Shown: positions 55,381-64,000 of the stretch, piece after piece
Layout of the letters: each line of letters begins with the position of its first letter
How positions within the stretch are numbered: the stretch's first letter is position 1
Program-made: the position numbers and the translations under genes
The notes under the pieces: model-generated
Told to the model about the DNA's origin: nothing
Databases searched by the model: none
What the model saw: the letters and a program-made list of their open reading frames with translations, nothing else
NCBI RefSeq assembly: GCF_016861785.1
Contig: NZ_BOLS01000013.1
Location: forward strand, 1 to 64,000
Direction: 5' to 3'
DNA: 64,000 bases
DNA from: Lacticaseibacillus mingshuiensis
GTDB taxonomy: Bacteria > Bacillota > Bacilli > Lactobacillales > Lactobacillaceae

Positions 55381-57183
55381 ATGAAGTATTCGATCAACTG
55401 GAATCTTGACTCGATCTTTCCCGGCGGCATTGCATCCCCGCAGCTGAAAGCCCGGATGGCAGATTGCGAAGCGAAGATGCCGACCCTGGAACAAGCCATT
55501 AACGACTGGGACGCGGCGAGCGACACTGATTTTTCACAGGCCAAGGCGATTCTCAGCCTGCAAGAAAATGTCGAAAATGGCCTGGCCACGATCGCCACTT
55601 TTGCAAATATGTCCCTTAGCGCCGACACCAGTAATCAGCAGGCCGGCGTCGTGTTGAACCAGGTCCAAGTGCTGGGCACACAGCTGCAGCAGATCACCCT
55701 GCCGTTGATCAAAAAGCTGACCGCGTTGGATGATGCGACATTTTCAAAACTCGTTGCGACTCCTGGGCTGGATACTGTCGCGTTTGGCCTCAACGAACTG
55801 CGCACCCAGGGCAAAGAGTTGCTCGACGACCAAAGCGAGGCGATGATCAGCCAACTCGCCTTGGATGGCTTCAACGGTTGGAGCAGTCACTACGATACGT
55901 TGAGTGCTGACCTCCATTTTCCAGTCACCATCGACGGCAAGCAGCTTTCTTTGTCAGCTGGTCAGGCGCAAAATCGCTTTGAATCGGACCCAGACCCGAA
56001 AGTCCGCGAGACTGTTTTCAACAGCTGGGAAACGACCTGGTCGCAACACGCCGCCCCGTTTGCGGATACGCTCAACCATTTGGCCGGTTTTCGCCTGACG
56101 AACAACCGCCTGCATGGGACCACCGACTACATGCACAAGCCGCTGCAACTCAATCGCATGAGCCAGACCACTCTCGATCAAATGTGGGCGACTGTTTCGG
56201 CAAATAAAAAGCCGTTTGTCGCCTACCTCGACCAAAAAGCCAAGCTGATGGGCACGGCGCAGATGACGTGGCATGATCAGTGGGCCCCAGTCACGGTTGG
56301 CGATTACACCCCAAAGGTCTACACGTTCGACGAAGCCGCTGAATTCATTATCGCAAACTTCGCCAAGTTCTCCCAGAAAATGGCCGACTTTGCGGAATAC
56401 GCCTTTGACCACGCGTGGATCGAGGCCGAAGATCGACCAGGCAAGCGGCCAGGCGGTTACATGACCTCTGTGCCGGATGTCAAAGAGGCCCGGATCTTCA
56501 TGACTTTTGACGGTTCAGCCGCGGGCGTCTCCACGATCGCGCATGAACTGGGGCACGCGTTCCACTCGAGCCTGCTCAAAGACATGCCGAGCATGCGCCG
56601 TGATTACGCCATGAACGTGGCAGAAACAGCGTCCACATTTGCCGAATTGATCGTTGCGGATGCCACGGTCAAAGCCGCGACTTCCCCGGAAGAAAAGCTC
56701 AATTTGTTGGATGCCAAAATGAGCAATCCGTTGGCCATGCTGCTGAACATCCATGCACGCTACCTTTTTGAGCGCAGCTTCTATGACGCCCGGCAGCAAG
56801 GCACTGTCACGGTCGACCAACTGCGCACGCTGATGACGCAGGCACAAGAGACCGCCTATGCAGGTGGCCTGGCCGATTTCGACCCGATGTTCTGGGCCGA
56901 TAAGCTCCACTTTTTCATCGACGATGTGCCGTTTTACAACTTCCCGTACACCTTTGGCTACCTCTTCTCCAGCGGTATTTATGCCAAGGCCCAGCAGAGC
57001 GGCAGCAATTTCGAAGACGATTATATCGCGCTGCTCAAGGACACCGCGAATATGGACACCGAAACGTTGGCGAAAAAACACCTCGGCGTCGATCTCACGA
57101 AACCGGACTTTTGGCAGCAAGGCATCGACCTAGCCGCCAAAGATGCGCAGACCTTCATCGACCTGTCGCAACAATATCTATAA
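55381..57183 (+). CDS. pepF: Oligoendopeptidase F
   Basis: 600 residues (MKYSINWNLDSIFPGGIASP...). M3 metallopeptidase motif: AHELGHAFHSSLLK (HExxH), with the third ligand Glu in MNVAETASTFAELIV. N-terminal domain of about 200 residues helical. It degrades peptides in the cytosol, typical of lactic acid bacteria. A TATACT -10 lies near 55342-55347, and CGGAGG precedes ATG. Followed by a strong terminator. Confidence 0.95.
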   Translation: MKYSINWNLDSIFPGGIASPQLKARMADCEAKMPTLEQAINDWDAASDTDFSQAKAILSLQENVENGLATIATFANMSLSADTSNQQAGVVLNQVQVLGTQLQQITLPLIKKLTALDDATFSKLVATPGLDTVAFGLNELRTQGKELLDDQSEAMISQLALDGFNGWSSHYDTLSADLHFPVTIDGKQLSLSAGQAQNRFESDPDPKVRETVFNSWETTWSQHAAPFADTLNHLAGFRLTNNRLHGTTDYMHKPLQLNRMSQTTLDQMWATVSANKKPFVAYLDQKAKLMGTAQMTWHDQWAPVTVGDYTPKVYTFDEAAEFIIANFAKFSQKMADFAEYAFDHAWIEAEDRPGKRPGGYMTSVPDVKEARIFMTFDGSAAGVSTIAHELGHAFHSSLLKDMPSMRRDYAMNVAETASTFAELIVADATVKAATSPEEKLNLLDAKMSNPLAMLLNIHARYLFERSFYDARQQGTVTVDQLRTLMTQAQETAYAGGLADFDPMFWADKLHFFIDDVPFYNFPYTFGYLFSSGIYAKAQQSGSNFEDDYIALLKDTANMDTETLAKKHLGVDLTKPDFWQQGIDLAAKDAQTFIDLSQQYL

Positions 57184-57197
57184 CCCATTGACCCAAA

Positions 57198-57239
57198 ATA
57201 AAATCGCCACCGAGGCAAAAATCTCGGTGGCGATTTTTT
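57198..57239. terminator. Bidirectional terminator between pepF and glmS
   Basis: AAATCGCCACCGAG/CTCGGTGGCGATTT, loop GCAAAAAT, followed by T. Confidence 0.92.
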
Positions 57240-57270
57240 GTGTACAGATCGGTTTATCCCTGCGAAGCCC

Positions 57271-59079
57271 TTATTCCACAGTGACCGATTTTGCCAAATT
57301 CCGCGGCCGGTCGACGTCATAGCCGCGGTCCAAACTGGTAAAATACGCCAGCAACTGGCCCGCCACGATCGCAACCAGGGGCGTCAGACGCGGCTCGATC
57401 GCCGGGACGACCAGGTCATCGCCCACTTCCGCCAGGTCACTGGTCGCAATGATCGCCACGTGGCCCCCGCGCGCTGCGACTTCTTCGGCGTTGCTCCGCG
57501 TGCGAGCGGCCGTTAATGGATCCGTGACAAACGCAACGGTTGGCGTGCCCGGCTCGATCAGCGCGATCGTGCCGTGTTTCAGCTCGCCCGCCGCAAATCC
57601 CTCTGCATGGACATAGGAGATCTCCTTGAGCTTCAGCGCCGCTTCTAAGCTCACCGCATGATCACTGCCGCGGCCGATATAAAACGCGCGGTCCTGGCCG
57701 GCAAAAAGCGTGGTCGCCAGTTCGTGAAGGCGCGCCTGTTGATCGATCAAAGTCTGCTGCCCGGCTGCGGCCATGCTTAACCAGTGCGTCACATCAAACT
57801 TGGTGGCTGCCTCGGTCCCTTTGAAGTCGCCGAGCGCTTTTGCCAGCAAGGCTTCCACCGCGACCTGCGCCGTGTATGCCTTCGTGGAGGCCACAGCGAT
57901 CTCGGGGCCGGCGTGAAGGGCGAGCACATGATCCGCCTCGCGGGCCAATGTGGAGGTGACGACATTGGTGATCGTCAGGGTCGGCGCCCCCATTTTTTTC
58001 ACCTTGACCAAGACCTCGCGAATGTCCGCGGTCTCACCACTTTGCGTGAGGAAAATAAACAGTGGGTGGGCAGACAGCAAAGGCAAATGATACCCAAATT
58101 CGCTGGCCAAATGAACTTCAACGGGCACATACGCGAGGCTCTCAAACAGCGGCTTGCCGATCAGCCCAGCATGATAACTGGTTCCTGCCGCCACGATATA
58201 CAACCGGTCCGCCGCCGCCAATGCTGACAAAAGCGCTGCAGGCATCTCAACTTGCCCATCTGCCTTCGTGTAGGCCGCAAGCAATCGCCGCATCACGATC
58301 GGTTGCTCATTGATCTCCTTCAGCATGTAAAACGGATAGGGACCCTTATCAGCCTCGGCCGCATCGATCGTCACGGTGATCGGCGCGCGGTCGATCTGTT
58401 GACCCGCCAGATCCTCGATCTGAACCTGCGAGGCCATCAGCGTCACCACTTCCCCATCATTGAGCTCAAGGAACTGGTCCGTCAGCTCGATCATGGCCAA
58501 CGCATCCGAGGCAACCAAGTTGAACCCGTCCCCCTTGCCGATCAGCAGCGGACTTTTATTTTTCGCGGCATACAACACCGCCGAATCATCGCGGTCAGCC
58601 AGGCAAAATGCATACGAGCCTTCCAGCAAGCCAAGTGTTTTGACAAAAGCGTCATGCGCCGTCAGCCCACCTTGGGCAAAATGGGCGATCAGCTGCACCA
58701 CCACCTCCGTATCCGTTTCGCTCGCAAAAGTGACATCACTCAAATACGTCGCGCGCAACGCCGCTGCATTGGTGATCACGCCATTGTGGACCAGATAAAA
58801 GCGCCCATCCGCAGACACATGGGGGTGCGCATTGGCCTCGGTGGGTCTGCCATTTGTGGCCCACCGGGTGTGGCCGATGCCCATCGTCCCTGTCACATCG
58901 GGGCCAATTGCCTGCGCGAGTGCCGCGATCTTACCCACGGCCTTCACCAACCGCGCAGATCCGGCGCCGGCCGTATAAATACCGGCCGAGTCATAGCCGC
59001 GATATTCCAGTTTTTGCAATCCTTGCAGCAAAACTTGCGGCGCATCCTCGCGCCCGATCACACCGACGATTCCACACAT
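57271..59079 (-). CDS. glmS: Glutamine-fructose-6-phosphate aminotransferase
   Basis: 602 residues: an N-terminal glutamine amidotransferase (MCGIVGVIGREDAPQVLLQG, with Cys2 nucleophile, then GHTRWATNGRPTEANAHPHV) and two SIS domains (YIVAAGTSYHAGLIGKPLFE ... FLTQSGETADIREVLVKVKK ... FAAGELKHGTIALIEPGTPT). It ends AKSVTVE. It makes glucosamine-6-P for peptidoglycan. Upstream there is no sign of the conserved glmS ribozyme core; instead two NagR-like operators and a promoter are seen. Confidence 0.97.
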   Translation of the reverse strand: MCGIVGVIGREDAPQVLLQGLQKLEYRGYDSAGIYTAGAGSARLVKAVGKIAALAQAIGPDVTGTMGIGHTRWATNGRPTEANAHPHVSADGRFYLVHNGVITNAAALRATYLSDVTFASETDTEVVVQLIAHFAQGGLTAHDAFVKTLGLLEGSYAFCLADRDDSAVLYAAKNKSPLLIGKGDGFNLVASDALAMIELTDQFLELNDGEVVTLMASQVQIEDLAGQQIDRAPITVTIDAAEADKGPYPFYMLKEINEQPIVMRRLLAAYTKADGQVEMPAALLSALAAADRLYIVAAGTSYHAGLIGKPLFESLAYVPVEVHLASEFGYHLPLLSAHPLFIFLTQSGETADIREVLVKVKKMGAPTLTITNVVTSTLAREADHVLALHAGPEIAVASTKAYTAQVAVEALLAKALGDFKGTEAATKFDVTHWLSMAAAGQQTLIDQQARLHELATTLFAGQDRAFYIGRGSDHAVSLEAALKLKEISYVHAEGFAAGELKHGTIALIEPGTPTVAFVTDPLTAARTRSNAEEVAARGGHVAIIATSDLAEVGDDLVVPAIEPRLTPLVAIVAGQLLAYFTSLDRGYDVDRPRNLAKSVTVE

Positions 59080-59154
59080 AAGACAACATCCTTTTCTTTG
59101 AACGGGATTGGCACAGCTGATATCCCCGTATTGGTTTTTGGTTTAACATTGTCT

Positions 59155-59235
59155 ACTGTATTTCGGCTATCACATAAAGTCAACATTTTTTAAAACTGGT
59201 ATAGGTAATTTTAACATTATTGGTATAGGTCAATT
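59155..59235 (-). promoter_or_regulatory. glmS promoter with two NagR-like operators
   Basis: TTGACT (59183-59178), 17 bases, TACAGT (59160-59155). Two similar sites, AACTGGTATAGGTAATT (59194-59210) and ATTGGTATAGGTCAATT (59219-59235), fit the GntR/HutC NagR (YvoA) type (TGGTnTAnACCA). They lie just upstream of the -35. The gap 59080-59378 holds these and the glmM terminator. Confidence 0.6.
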
Positions 59236-59239
59236 TGGC

Positions 59240-59278
59240 AAAAAAAAGATGCCCACTCCGTCTCCGGAAAAGGCATCT
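59240..59278 (-). terminator. Terminator of the cdaA-cdaR-glmM operon
   Basis: AGATGCC/GGCATCT with an 18-base loop and eight T on the minus strand. Confidence 0.85.
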
Positions 59279-59378
59279 CTTTCTTGTACACCCACTGATT
59301 GGTGTGCGATTGGTCAGTTGCATTGCGTTGAAGCGGTCAAGCCGAAGCCTTAACGTAACGTGGTTGCAGGACTTCGCG

Positions 59379-60740
59379 TTAGTCCGCTGCGCCCATCTGC
59401 TCCTCGACAACGGCCACAATGCGATCCACGTAAGTATTGACCAGCGGCTCTGTTTTCGCCTCGGCCATCACGCGCAGCAGCGGTTCGGTCCCACTTGGGC
59501 GGACGAGAACGCGGCCATCATCACCCATGTCCGCTTCAACGGCGTCAATGGCGTCTTGAATCGCGGGGTAAGCCTGCCAATTGTTTTTGTCAGACACTGG
59601 GACATTGACCAACTTTTGCGGGTAGGTCTGCACCGGGGCCGCAAGCTCGGACAATTTTTTACCCGTCCGCTTCATGATCGACAGCAATTGAAGCCCCGTC
59701 AGCATGCCATCGCCCGTGTTGTGATAATCAAACAAGATCACGTGGCCGGACTGTTCGCCGCCGATATTGTAGCCGTGCGCGCGCATCTCATCGGACACGT
59801 GGCGGTCGCCGACTGCGGTCTGGACAGACTTCATATCAGCCGCCGCCATGGCCTTGTACAAGCCGAGATTGCTCATCACAGTCGTCACGATCGTATCCTG
59901 CTTGAGCCGACCTTGGCGCTTCATGTCCGCGGCGATGATGTACATGATCTTGTCGCCATCGACGATCTGCCCCAACTCGTCGACCGCGATGCAACGATCC
60001 CCATCGCCGTCAAACGCCAGCCCAGCTTGTGCGCCTTTGTCCACCACCAGTTTGGCCAGCGCCTCCGGATGCGTCGAGCCAACATTCTTGTTGATGTTCA
60101 GCCCATCCGGATGCGTCGCCATGGTGTCAAAATTAGTCTCAACATCCGCAAACAAGCGTGAGACAAGGCCACTGGTTGCGCCATTTGCGGCATCCACGGC
60201 CACATGGATACCCGACAGATCATCACTGATGGTCTGTTCCAAAAACTGGAGGTATTTCAGCGAGCCTTCCGGATAATCCGAAACGGTGCCAAGGCCTTCT
60301 GCAGCTGGCCGAGGCAGCGTGTCTTCCGGGGCATCCAGCAAGGCTTCGATCTCCTCTTCGGTCTCGTCGGACAGCTTGTAGCCATCTGGGCCGAAAAACT
60401 TGATGCCGTTGTCGGCAGCCGGGTTATGGGATGCGGAGATCTGAATGCCGGCATCGGCACTTTGCACCTTGATCAAATAGGCCACGGCCGGGGTCGTGAT
60501 CACCCCAAGTGAGAGCACCTCGATGCCGACCGACAGCAGGCCGGAGATCAGCGCATCCGCAAGCATCTGGCCGGACGCACGGGTATCCCGCGCGACAAGG
60601 ACTAACGGGCGCTTATTTGGATCCTGTGTGTGCTGGGTCAGAACATACCCGCCGCAGCGGCCCAGGCGAAAAGCCATTTCCGGGCTCAATTCCTTATTCG
60701 CGATTCCACGCACACCATCGGTTCCAAAATACTTTGTCAT
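59379..60740 (-). CDS. glmM: Phosphoglucosamine mutase
   Basis: 453 residues. Opening [20 protein letters not shown], active-site Ser in [20 protein letters not shown], metal loop [19 protein letters not shown], sugar loop GEQSGHVI, phosphate loop [15 protein letters not shown]. It converts GlcN-6-P to GlcN-1-P, the step after GlmS. Third of the cdaA-cdaR-glmM operon, a layout conserved in Firmicutes; GlmM can also bind and inhibit CdaA. Confidence 0.97.
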   Translation of the reverse strand: MTKYFGTDGVRGIANKELSPEMAFRLGRCGGYVLTQHTQDPNKRPLVLVARDTRASGQMLADALISGLLSVGIEVLSLGVITTPAVAYLIKVQSADAGIQISASHNPAADNGIKFFGPDGYKLSDETEEEIEALLDAPEDTLPRPAAEGLGTVSDYPEGSLKYLQFLEQTISDDLSGIHVAVDAANGATSGLVSRLFADVETNFDTMATHPDGLNINKNVGSTHPEALAKLVVDKGAQAGLAFDGDGDRCIAVDELGQIVDGDKIMYIIAADMKRQGRLKQDTIVTTVMSNLGLYKAMAAADMKSVQTAVGDRHVSDEMRAHGYNIGGEQSGHVILFDYHNTGDGMLTGLQLLSIMKRTGKKLSELAAPVQTYPQKLVNVPVSDKNNWQAYPAIQDAIDAVEADMGDDGRVLVRPSGTEPLLRVMAEAKTEPLVNTYVDRIVAVVEEQMGAAD

Positions 60741-60764
60741 GATCTTTGCCTCATTTCATTTTTC

Positions 60765-61796
60765 TCAGTCATTATCGGAGGAGGAGCTACTGCTGGCGCG
60801 ATCGGCGCTTGAGCTTGAACTTGAGCTTGCAGCCGACTTGGCGACGCTGATCGTCACCTTAAGCGACGCAGGCGACACTTTGTTGAGTTTCGTATCCACC
60901 CCACTCAAGTCGAGCGTCTTGGTCGTATTTTCGGTGATTCCAGAAACGTCGACTGGCACTTCAAGTGAGTCGATCTTATTGAGGACGGCGTTGGCACCGT
61001 AAACTGTCACGTTTTTGGTGCTGGTCGTCAGCGCATAGACGAGCGAGTCGTTGGCGGTCCCTGTCTGCTTCAGCGTCACCGGAACTTTTTTGCTTGGCAG
61101 CGAGACTGGCAACTTCACCGTCACGGTTTCCGGCGACAGCACAACATTGACCGTATTGCCTTTTTCATCCAGCGCCTGAAGAAGGACTTGCTGGGACACA
61201 TCGGCCTTCGTGTTGCGCGCCATCACAATATTCGCGACGACTTGATAGATCCGGTCGATCTCGCCCTTGCCTCCGGTCGCCTCGGCCGTGACCGTGGACA
61301 GACTCGGCGTCCCCGCTTCATAATCCGGGGCGAGGCTGTCCTTGTTGTATTTGACCTGAATCGGCAGCTGCAGCGACTTGCGGTCCTGAATCTTGATCTT
61401 CACCGTTTCCGGCTTGATCGAATAAGTCAGATCCTTGTTCAGCCCATCTTCCTTGAGTTTCACCGTGTGCGTGCCGACACCAAGGCCACCGAGTTCCGCA
61501 ATCACGCGAAAATTCATCGTGTTGGCCGTCACCGTGACCAGACTGGCACTGCCTGACAGTGTGACTGACACCTTGTCGGGATACCCCGTGATGAAATACT
61601 TGTCCGTGTTCGCGTTCAGCTGAAGTGGGACCTTCAGCGTGCGGGTGGTCGTGGCGGTGATGGCCGTGTTGTTGGTGCGGTTCTGGCGTGTGTTGTTCAG
61701 ATTTTCCGCATTAACATAGGCAAACAACCCGATCGCCAGCAGCAACGCCAAGATGCGATAGAACCATTTACTTTCCCATAATTTATCAAAATGCAT
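60765..61796 (-). CDS. cdaR: YbbR-domain regulator of diadenylate cyclase
   Basis: 343 residues: a short cytoplasmic start, one membrane segment (RILALLLAIGLFAYVNAE), then YbbR repeats outside the membrane (for example TLKVPLQLNANTDKYFITGY ... PDKVSVTLSGSASLVT), and a Ser-rich tail (SSSSSSADRASSSSSSDND) that may be a flexible wall-spanning end. It modulates CdaA. ATG 61796 overlaps the cdaA stop (TGATG). Confidence 0.93.
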   Translation of the reverse strand: MHFDKLWESKWFYRILALLLAIGLFAYVNAENLNNTRQNRTNNTAITATTTRTLKVPLQLNANTDKYFITGYPDKVSVTLSGSASLVTVTANTMNFRVIAELGGLGVGTHTVKLKEDGLNKDLTYSIKPETVKIKIQDRKSLQLPIQVKYNKDSLAPDYEAGTPSLSTVTAEATGGKGEIDRIYQVVANIVMARNTKADVSQQVLLQALDEKGNTVNVVLSPETVTVKLPVSLPSKKVPVTLKQTGTANDSLVYALTTSTKNVTVYGANAVLNKIDSLEVPVDVSGITENTTKTLDLSGVDTKLNKVSPASLKVTISVAKSAASSSSSSSADRASSSSSSDND

Positions 61797-62638
61797 CACT
61801 TCGACCCCCCTTTATGCGTGAGGCCGGCGAAAAACTCCGCAAAGCGGCTCTGCTTTGCTTCATCTGCAGGCACCAATTGGGCAGTCAAAAGCTTGAGGTA
61901 ATCTTCGCGGGTCAGATCACGAATCAAATTATTGTTTGTCGTGATCGTCACGCCGCCAGTCTCCTCTGAGATCACGATCGTCAAAGCGTCCGTCACCTCA
62001 CTGATCCCGACCGCGGCGCGATGCCGCGTCCCGAGCTCTTTGGGAATCAGATTGCTTTCCGACAGCGGCAGGTAGGCAGCCGCGACCGCGATGCGATTAT
62101 CGCGAATGATCACCGCCCCATCATGCAACGGGGTGTTGGGAATGAAGATATTGATCAACAGCTCCCCAGACACATCGGCATCGATCGGAATCCCTGTTTC
62201 AATGTAATCCTCAAGTCCAGTCTTTTGCTGAATGGTGATCAAAGCACCGATTCGACGTCGGCTCATATATTGAATCGCCTTGTCCAACTCTTTGACGAGG
62301 CGCACTTCGATCTCGTGCTCATTAGGCTTGTTCCATGGCATGATCGAGCCGCGGCCGAGATGCTCAAGCCCGCGCCTGATCTCCGGTTGAAAAATGATGA
62401 CCAAGACCGGCACCGACCACGTGATGATCAGATCCGTGATCCAGCCCAGCGTCCGCAGTTGCAGATACCAAGAGACGATCTTGATCGCCGCAACGACGAA
62501 GACCCCCTTGAACAACTGGACCGCCTTTGTCCCGCGCACCAGCATGATCAACCGATACGCGAGAAACCATACCACGAGGATATCGATCGTGTTGGCCACC
62601 GTCGACCAGCGCAACAAGCCAGACAAAAAAGTCTGCAT
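61796..62638 (-). CDS. cdaA: Diadenylate cyclase
   Basis: 280 residues starting MQTFLSGLLRWSTVANTIDI. Three membrane segments (about 15-85) precede the DAC domain: TPLHDGAVIIRDNRIAVAAA (DGA motif) and LGTRHRAAVGISEVTDALTI (RHR motif). It makes cyclic-di-AMP, which controls potassium uptake and wall homeostasis. First gene of the cdaA-cdaR-glmM operon. GGAGGAGTTGAC precedes ATG. The upstream gap contains hairpin elements. Confidence 0.96.
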   Translation of the reverse strand: MQTFLSGLLRWSTVANTIDILVVWFLAYRLIMLVRGTKAVQLFKGVFVVAAIKIVSWYLQLRTLGWITDLIITWSVPVLVIIFQPEIRRGLEHLGRGSIMPWNKPNEHEIEVRLVKELDKAIQYMSRRRIGALITIQQKTGLEDYIETGIPIDADVSGELLINIFIPNTPLHDGAVIIRDNRIAVAAAYLPLSESNLIPKELGTRHRAAVGISEVTDALTIVISEETGGVTITTNNNLIRDLTREDYLKLLTAQLVPADEAKQSRFAEFFAGLTHKGGSK

Positions 62639-62710
62639 GTCAACTCCTCCATTTCCGATTTGCAATTAATTATACCACGAGCAAGGAGCGGGGGCGCGCG
62701 GTCCTGAGAA

Positions 62711-62827
62711 AGGGTGCGCAGCCGAGCGTTTAGGGGTGGGCAGCTAGTGCGGCCTGGGCGCTTGATGGCGTATTTTGCCATCGGGCGACCAGGACGACTA
62801 GATGGCCCACCCCTGCTCGGCGGAGCC
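62711..62827 (+). repeat. Hairpin element copy, best-formed example
   Basis: GGGTGCG, then GCCGAG/CTCGGC, GGGGTGGGC/GCCCACCCC, CTAGT/ACTAG, CCTGG/CCAGG, TGATGGC/GCCATCG around a GTATTTT loop, then GGAGCC. The unpaired CAG and ATG segments flanking the CTAG stem are the same as at 29.7 and 30.05 kb. It lies between cdaA (-) and adhE (+). Confidence 0.88.
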
Positions 62828-62837
62828 CAACTGTGAA

Positions 62838-62870
62838 GGGTGCGCAGACCCGCGGGATGATGGGGCAGGT
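62838..62870 (+). repeat. Truncated 5' half of a hairpin element
   Basis: GGGTGCGCAGACCCGCGGG..., the usual beginning without the second half. The rest of 62639-63137 has no gene; it includes the adhE promoter and a GTGAAAA/TTTTCAC inverted repeat (near 63035-63075). Confidence 0.6.
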
Positions 62871-63078
62871 GATTCCCTCGTTTGTCAAATCCCCGCCTCG
62901 CCGCCTGTCACCACCGAAAAAAACTTCTGTCTCAATACAGAAAAAATGAAATCGCCGCCATTCCTTGCAAAAGTTCGTGAAGGTTTTTTCAGACTTCCCG
63001 TCAGCTCGGCGTTTCTCGGCGCAACCGAAATGGTGTGAAAAACCATGTGTACACCTGTTACATCACGTTTTCACGGTG

Positions 63079-63107
63079 TTTACAAGTAGCTGTTGGCTCG
63101 CTACGAT
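63079..63107 (+). promoter_or_regulatory. Promoter of adhE
   Basis: TTTACA (63079-63084), 17 bases, TACGAT (63102-63107), 31 bases before ATG. Inverted repeat GTGAAAA...TTTTCAC and a GTGTACAC palindrome lie just upstream and could bind a redox or catabolite regulator. Confidence 0.55.
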
Positions 63108-63137
63108 AAAGAAGAACAACCAAGGAGATGGCAGATC

Positions 63138-64000
63138 ATGGCAACAACAGTTACACAGTTAAAACCGCAATTGAATTCACAAAACAAGCCCGAGCTTGAG
63201 ATCGAGTCTCTCGTCCGCCAAGCACAAGTGGCCTTCAACGCCTATCAGCAGTTCACCCAGGCGCAAGTCGACGCCGTTTGCGAAGCCGTCGTCAAAACAG
63301 CGATCAATCATGCAAAAGACCTCGCATTTTTGGCCTGGAAGGAAACGGGTCGTGGCGTCGCCGAGGATAAGGCGATCAAAAACATCTACGCGAGCCAATA
63401 CATTTGGAACAACATCAAAGACACCCACACTGTTGGCTTGATCGATGAAGACCCGGCCAATGGATTGACCCGCTATGCCGAGCCATTGGGCATTATCGCC
63501 GGCGTCACACCAGTCACCAACCCAACGTCGACCGTTATCTTCAAAGCTTTGCTGGCATTGAAGACCCGAAACGCGATCATTTTTGGCTTGCATCCCCAGG
63601 CTCAACAATGCGGTGCGGCGACCTGCCGCCTGCTTGAGACAGCTGCTGAAAAAGCCGGAGCGCCGGCCGGTCTGATTCAGTACATTCATACGCCGAGCAT
63701 CGAGGCCACCAACGCGCTGATGAACGATTCGCAGATCGCGCTGGTACTGGCGACGGGCGGCCCCGGCATGGTGAAAGCTGCCTATTCCACCGGCAAGCCC
63801 GCGCTCGGGGTTGGCCCTGGCAATGCGCCGGCTTACATCGAGGCCTCGGCCGATATCGACGCCGCAACCACCGACATCGTCCTCAGCAAATCTTTTGACA
63901 ACAGCATGATCTGCGCCAGCGAAAACAGCATCGTGGTTGACCGCAGTATCTACCCCCGCGTGAAAGCGGCGTTTCAAGCGCGCGGTGCCTATTTTGTGCC
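63138..64000 (+). CDS. adhE: Bifunctional acetaldehyde/alcohol dehydrogenase (partial)
   Basis: The N-terminal 287 residues are present (MATTVTQLKPQLNSQNKPEL...), running off the right edge. The aldehyde dehydrogenase half shows GIIAGVTPVTNPTSTVIFKA, LATGGPGMVKAAYSTGKPAL, and the catalytic Cys in FDNSMICASENSIVVD. This is the AdhE pattern (acetyl-CoA to acetaldehyde); the iron-type alcohol dehydrogenase half would lie beyond the window. A stand-alone aldehyde dehydrogenase is possible. AAGGAG is ten bases before ATG. Confidence 0.88.
   Translation, partial: MATTVTQLKPQLNSQNKPELEIESLVRQAQVAFNAYQQFTQAQVDAVCEAVVKTAINHAKDLAFLAWKETGRGVAEDKAIKNIYASQYIWNNIKDTHTVGLIDEDPANGLTRYAEPLGIIAGVTPVTNPTSTVIFKALLALKTRNAIIFGLHPQAQQCGAATCRLLETAAEKAGAPAGLIQYIHTPSIEATNALMNDSQIALVLATGGPGMVKAAYSTGKPALGVGPGNAPAYIEASADIDAATTDIVLSKSFDNSMICASENSIVVDRSIYPRVKAAFQARGAYFV

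Noticed and set aside
59080-59378. glmS ribozyme
   Set aside because: Expected by gene identity, but the conserved core was not seen; operators and a terminator account for the gap.
63036-63080. Rex site upstream of adhE
   Set aside because: The inverted repeat GTGAAAA...TTTTCAC is too widely spaced and does not match TTGTGAN6TCACAA well enough to claim.

Overview
This window reads as a Lactobacillaceae chromosome, most likely a GC-rich member of the Lacticaseibacillus (casei) clade. The basis is the GC-rich synonymous codon use, the tmRNA tag AKNENSYALAA, the comG-ytxK-ackA and cdaA-cdaR-glmM-glmS gene orders, LtaS, PepF and a PsaA-type manganese importer. The species is inference. Positions 1 to about 23.9 kb are the right part of a temperate siphophage-type prophage; the rest is chromosome. 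Its tail and lysis genes lie beyond the left edge.

Prophage, read right to left. An integrase, a cytochrome b5-like protein, a PH/SHOCT-like protein, an ImmA-type protease and a CI-like repressor (20.3-23.8 kb, + strand) form the lysogeny module. Facing them on the minus strand are a Cro-like regulator and an antirepressor, separated from CI by a region with four similar operators. A second switch (17.7-19.0 kb) has a divergent XRE pair around its own inverted repeat and a small + strand island. The minus-strand early operon follows (9.2-17.9 kb): many tiny overlapping ORFs, a DUF1351 protein, ERF recombinase, a DnaD-like initiator carrying iteron-like repeats, a solitary C5 methyltransferase that seems to start at AUU, DUF1642, YopX, RusA and SSB. 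An ArpU-type late regulator, a tRNA-like structure and a YefM/YoeB-like toxin-antitoxin pair (opposite strand) precede the packaging and head genes: terS, terL, portal, gp7-like, scaffold, major capsid, a glycosyltransferase-like protein and head-tail connectors.

Chromosome. pgi abuts the prophage. Next come a glucose-uptake permease with two CRE matches, a VanZ-like gene, ltaS, a small FtsX-like permease with an apparently dead ABC-ATPase partner, an aldo-keto reductase, a LexA-boxed UvrX-type polymerase, two Gfo/Idh/MocA oxidoreductases facing an RpiR regulator, an ACT protein, a Mn ABC importer under an MntR-like palindrome, a two-component system, ssrA (tmRNA), an amino-acid permease, ackA-ytxK-comG(A-G), yebC, pepF, glmS under NagR-like operators, glmM-cdaR-cdaA and the start of adhE.

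The most unusual feature is a dispersed family of about 115-bp elements. They begin GGTGCG, end GGAGCC and fold into one long interrupted hairpin. The outer stems differ completely in sequence between copies yet stay paired, and the CTAG core is kept. They lie in four intergenic loci (29.67-30.2, 38.74, 54.58-54.8 and 62.71-62.87 kb), always in the same orientation, once as three near-identical 127-bp tandem copies. I do not recognise this family. All structure statements come from pairing by eye.
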